Below, piece after piece: positions 62,854 to 64,000 of a stretch of DNA of 64,000 nt. Source of the DNA: Streptomyces aurantiogriseus (GTDB taxonomy: Bacteria > Actinomycetota > Actinomycetes > Streptomycetales > Streptomycetaceae). Made by a program: the position numbers and the translations under genes. Within the stretch, counting starts at the first letter, position 1; every line of letters starts with the position of its first letter. A model generated the notes under the pieces. The model was given only the letters and a program-made list of their open reading frames with translations, was not told the DNA's origin and ran no database searches. The DNA is taken from the NCBI RefSeq assembly GCF_014649375.1, contig NZ_BMSX01000001.1, positions 124,001-188,000 of the forward strand. Reading direction: 5' to 3'.

Positions 62854-63858
62854 ATGCGTGTACTGGTCACCGGCGGTGCCGGATTCATCGGGTCCCATGT
62901 CGTCGAGGCGCTCACGGCCCACGGGCACGAGCCGGTCGTGTACGACGTCCGGGCGGATCCCGGCGCCGATGTGCGGGACCCGGCGGCGGTCGCCCGCGCG
63001 CTGGCCGGTGTCGACGCCGTATGCCATCAGGCGGCGATGGTCGGGCTCGGCAACGGGGTCGCCGACGCGGCGGAGTACGTCTCGCGCAACGACCTGGGCA
63101 CCGCCGTGCTGCTCGCCGCGATGGCCGACGCGGGGGTACGGCGTCTCGTGCTGGCCGGGTCGATGGTCGTGTACGGGGAGGGGCGGTACGAGTGTCGGCG
63201 GCACGGGGTGGTGCGGCCGGGGCCGCGGAACGTCGCCGATCTGGACGCGGGGCGGTTCGAGCCGCCGTGCCCGGTGTGCGGGGAGGCGCTGGCTCCCGGG
63301 CTGGTCGGGGAGGACGCGCCGGTCGATCCGCGGAACGTGTACGCCACGACCAAGCTCGCGCAGGAGCACCTGGCCGCCGCGTGGGCCCGGTCTACGGGCT
63401 GCTCGGCGGTGTCGCTGCGCTACCACAACGTGTACGGGCCCCGGATGCCCCGCGACACCCCGTACGCCGGGGTCGCCTCCTTCTTCCGGTCCGCACTCGC
63501 CCGGGGCGAGGCGCCGCGTGTCTTCGAGGACGGCTGTCAGCGACGTGACTTCGTGCACGTGCGGGACGTGGCCGCCGCCAACGTGGCCGCGCTGGAGGCG
63601 GCCGGGGCGCCGAGCGGGGCGCTGACGGCGTACAACACGGGCAGCGGTGAGCCGCACACCGTGGGCGAGATGGCATGTGCGCTGGCCTCGGCGTGCGGGG
63701 GACCCGAGCCCGTCGTCACCGGCGAGTACCGGCTGGGAGACGTCCGGCACATCACCGCGGACTCCTCACGGCTGCGAGCCGAATTCGGCTGGAAGCCCCA
63801 GGTCGGGTTCGCGGAAGGCATGGCGGAGTTCGCGCGTGCCGGGATGCGGTGGGCGTAG
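62854..63858 (+). CDS. NAD-dependent nucleotide-sugar epimerase/dehydratase
   Basis: 334 aa extended SDR. Cofactor motif VTGGAGFIGSHVVEAL; catalytic Tyr-Lys in VYATTKLAQEHL; substrate region YHNVYGPRMPRDTPYAGVAS. A Cys-bearing insertion (YECRRHGVVRPGPRNVADLD and PPCPVCGEAL) sits between the Ser and Tyr motifs and could hold a metal; it is typical of one actinobacterial subgroup. Substrate unknown, GalE-like reaction likely. Confidence 0.9.
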   Translation: MRVLVTGGAGFIGSHVVEALTAHGHEPVVYDVRADPGADVRDPAAVARALAGVDAVCHQAAMVGLGNGVADAAEYVSRNDLGTAVLLAAMADAGVRRLVLAGSMVVYGEGRYECRRHGVVRPGPRNVADLDAGRFEPPCPVCGEALAPGLVGEDAPVDPRNVYATTKLAQEHLAAAWARSTGCSAVSLRYHNVYGPRMPRDTPYAGVASFFRSALARGEAPRVFEDGCQRRDFVHVRDVAAANVAALEAAGAPSGALTAYNTGSGEPHTVGEMACALASACGGPEPVVTGEYRLGDVRHITADSSRLRAEFGWKPQVGFAEGMAEFARAGMRWA

Positions 63859-63879
63859 GACCGGTGGTGCTGCCCGTGT

Positions 63880-64000
63880 TCAGGAAGCGGCGGCGGGCAG
63901 CACCACCTCGAAGCGGCATCCGCCCGGGATGTTGCGTACGGTGGCCCGCCCGTGGTGGGCCTCCACGATGCCCCGCACGATGGCGAGGCCGAGGCCCGCG
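63880..64000 (-). CDS. Sensor histidine kinase, C-terminal end (continues past the window)
   Basis: The last ~40 codons are visible: AGLGLAIVRGIVEAHHGRAT and CRFEVVLPAAAS. The GLGLAIV box is the G2 region of HATPase domains in EnvZ/PhoR-type kinases. The rest of the gene lies to the right of 64000. Confidence 0.85.
   Translation of the reverse strand, partial: AGLGLAIVRGIVEAHHGRATVRNIPGGCRFEVVLPAAAS

Overview
The window is high-GC actinobacterial DNA and very probably comes from a Streptomyces. The evidence is strong G/C third-position bias, GTG/TTG starts, whiJ-type XRE/DUF397/DUF6879 regulators, an FxLD lanthipeptide cluster and an actinomycete integrative and conjugative element (AICE). 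It is an accessory region assembled from several imports. No complete tRNA or rRNA gene and no CRISPR array was found.

(1) 1-6.7 kb: left part of a mobilizable element. It has an XRE regulator, a replication-type protein, a DnaC-like ATPase that appears to start with CTG, a DUF2637 membrane protein, MobC with an oriT-like run of hairpins, and a HUH relaxase. (2) 6.7-17.3 kb: whiJ-like regulators (DUF397, XRE/DUF5753, DUF6879), small unknown genes and a class I FxLD lanthipeptide cluster: PCMT-like methyltransferase, 64-aa precursor, LanB, LanC and a stand-alone SpaB_C-type protein. A terminator-like sequence resembling the one beside the AICE att site ends this block at 17.33 kb.

(3) 17.3-43.3 kb: redox, transport and regulatory genes. 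They include a flavin/ferric-reductase trio, two paralogous SDR/MarR pairs, two paralogous NAD(P)H-binding proteins, a four-site TetR operator array in front of one of them with a fifth site at the tetR gene, two two-component systems (one with an ABC exporter, one with an MMPL transporter), a DHA2 MFS pump, a metallophosphoesterase and an ADH/tautomerase pair beside another TetR.

(4) 43.68-59.53 kb: a complete AICE of about 15.8 kb between perfect 49-bp direct repeats of a tRNA-Gly(CCC) 3' part. In order it carries Int, Xis, RepSA, Spd-like proteins, an FtsK/TraB translocase, an SCO3933-family protein and a KorSA-like GntR with visible operators. The cargo is a GNAT, an HATPase, a second GntR with its own operators and a DUF1152 protein, an AT-richer HEPN/P-loop ATPase pair, and a membrane protein followed by an extra ribosomal protein L19. 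Neither att copy is preceded by a tRNA 5' half, and a second, truncated copy of the same integrase follows the right att, so this looks like a tandem accretion site.

(5) 59.6-64 kb: the int remnant fused to a TauE/SafE remnant, then nhaA, a flavodoxin-fold reductase, a nucleotide-sugar epimerase and the end of a sensor kinase.

The most unusual items are the HEPN/ATPase cassette, the L19 paralogue on a mobile element, the FxLD cluster without a dedicated exporter or protease, and the operator families that can be paired with specific regulators.
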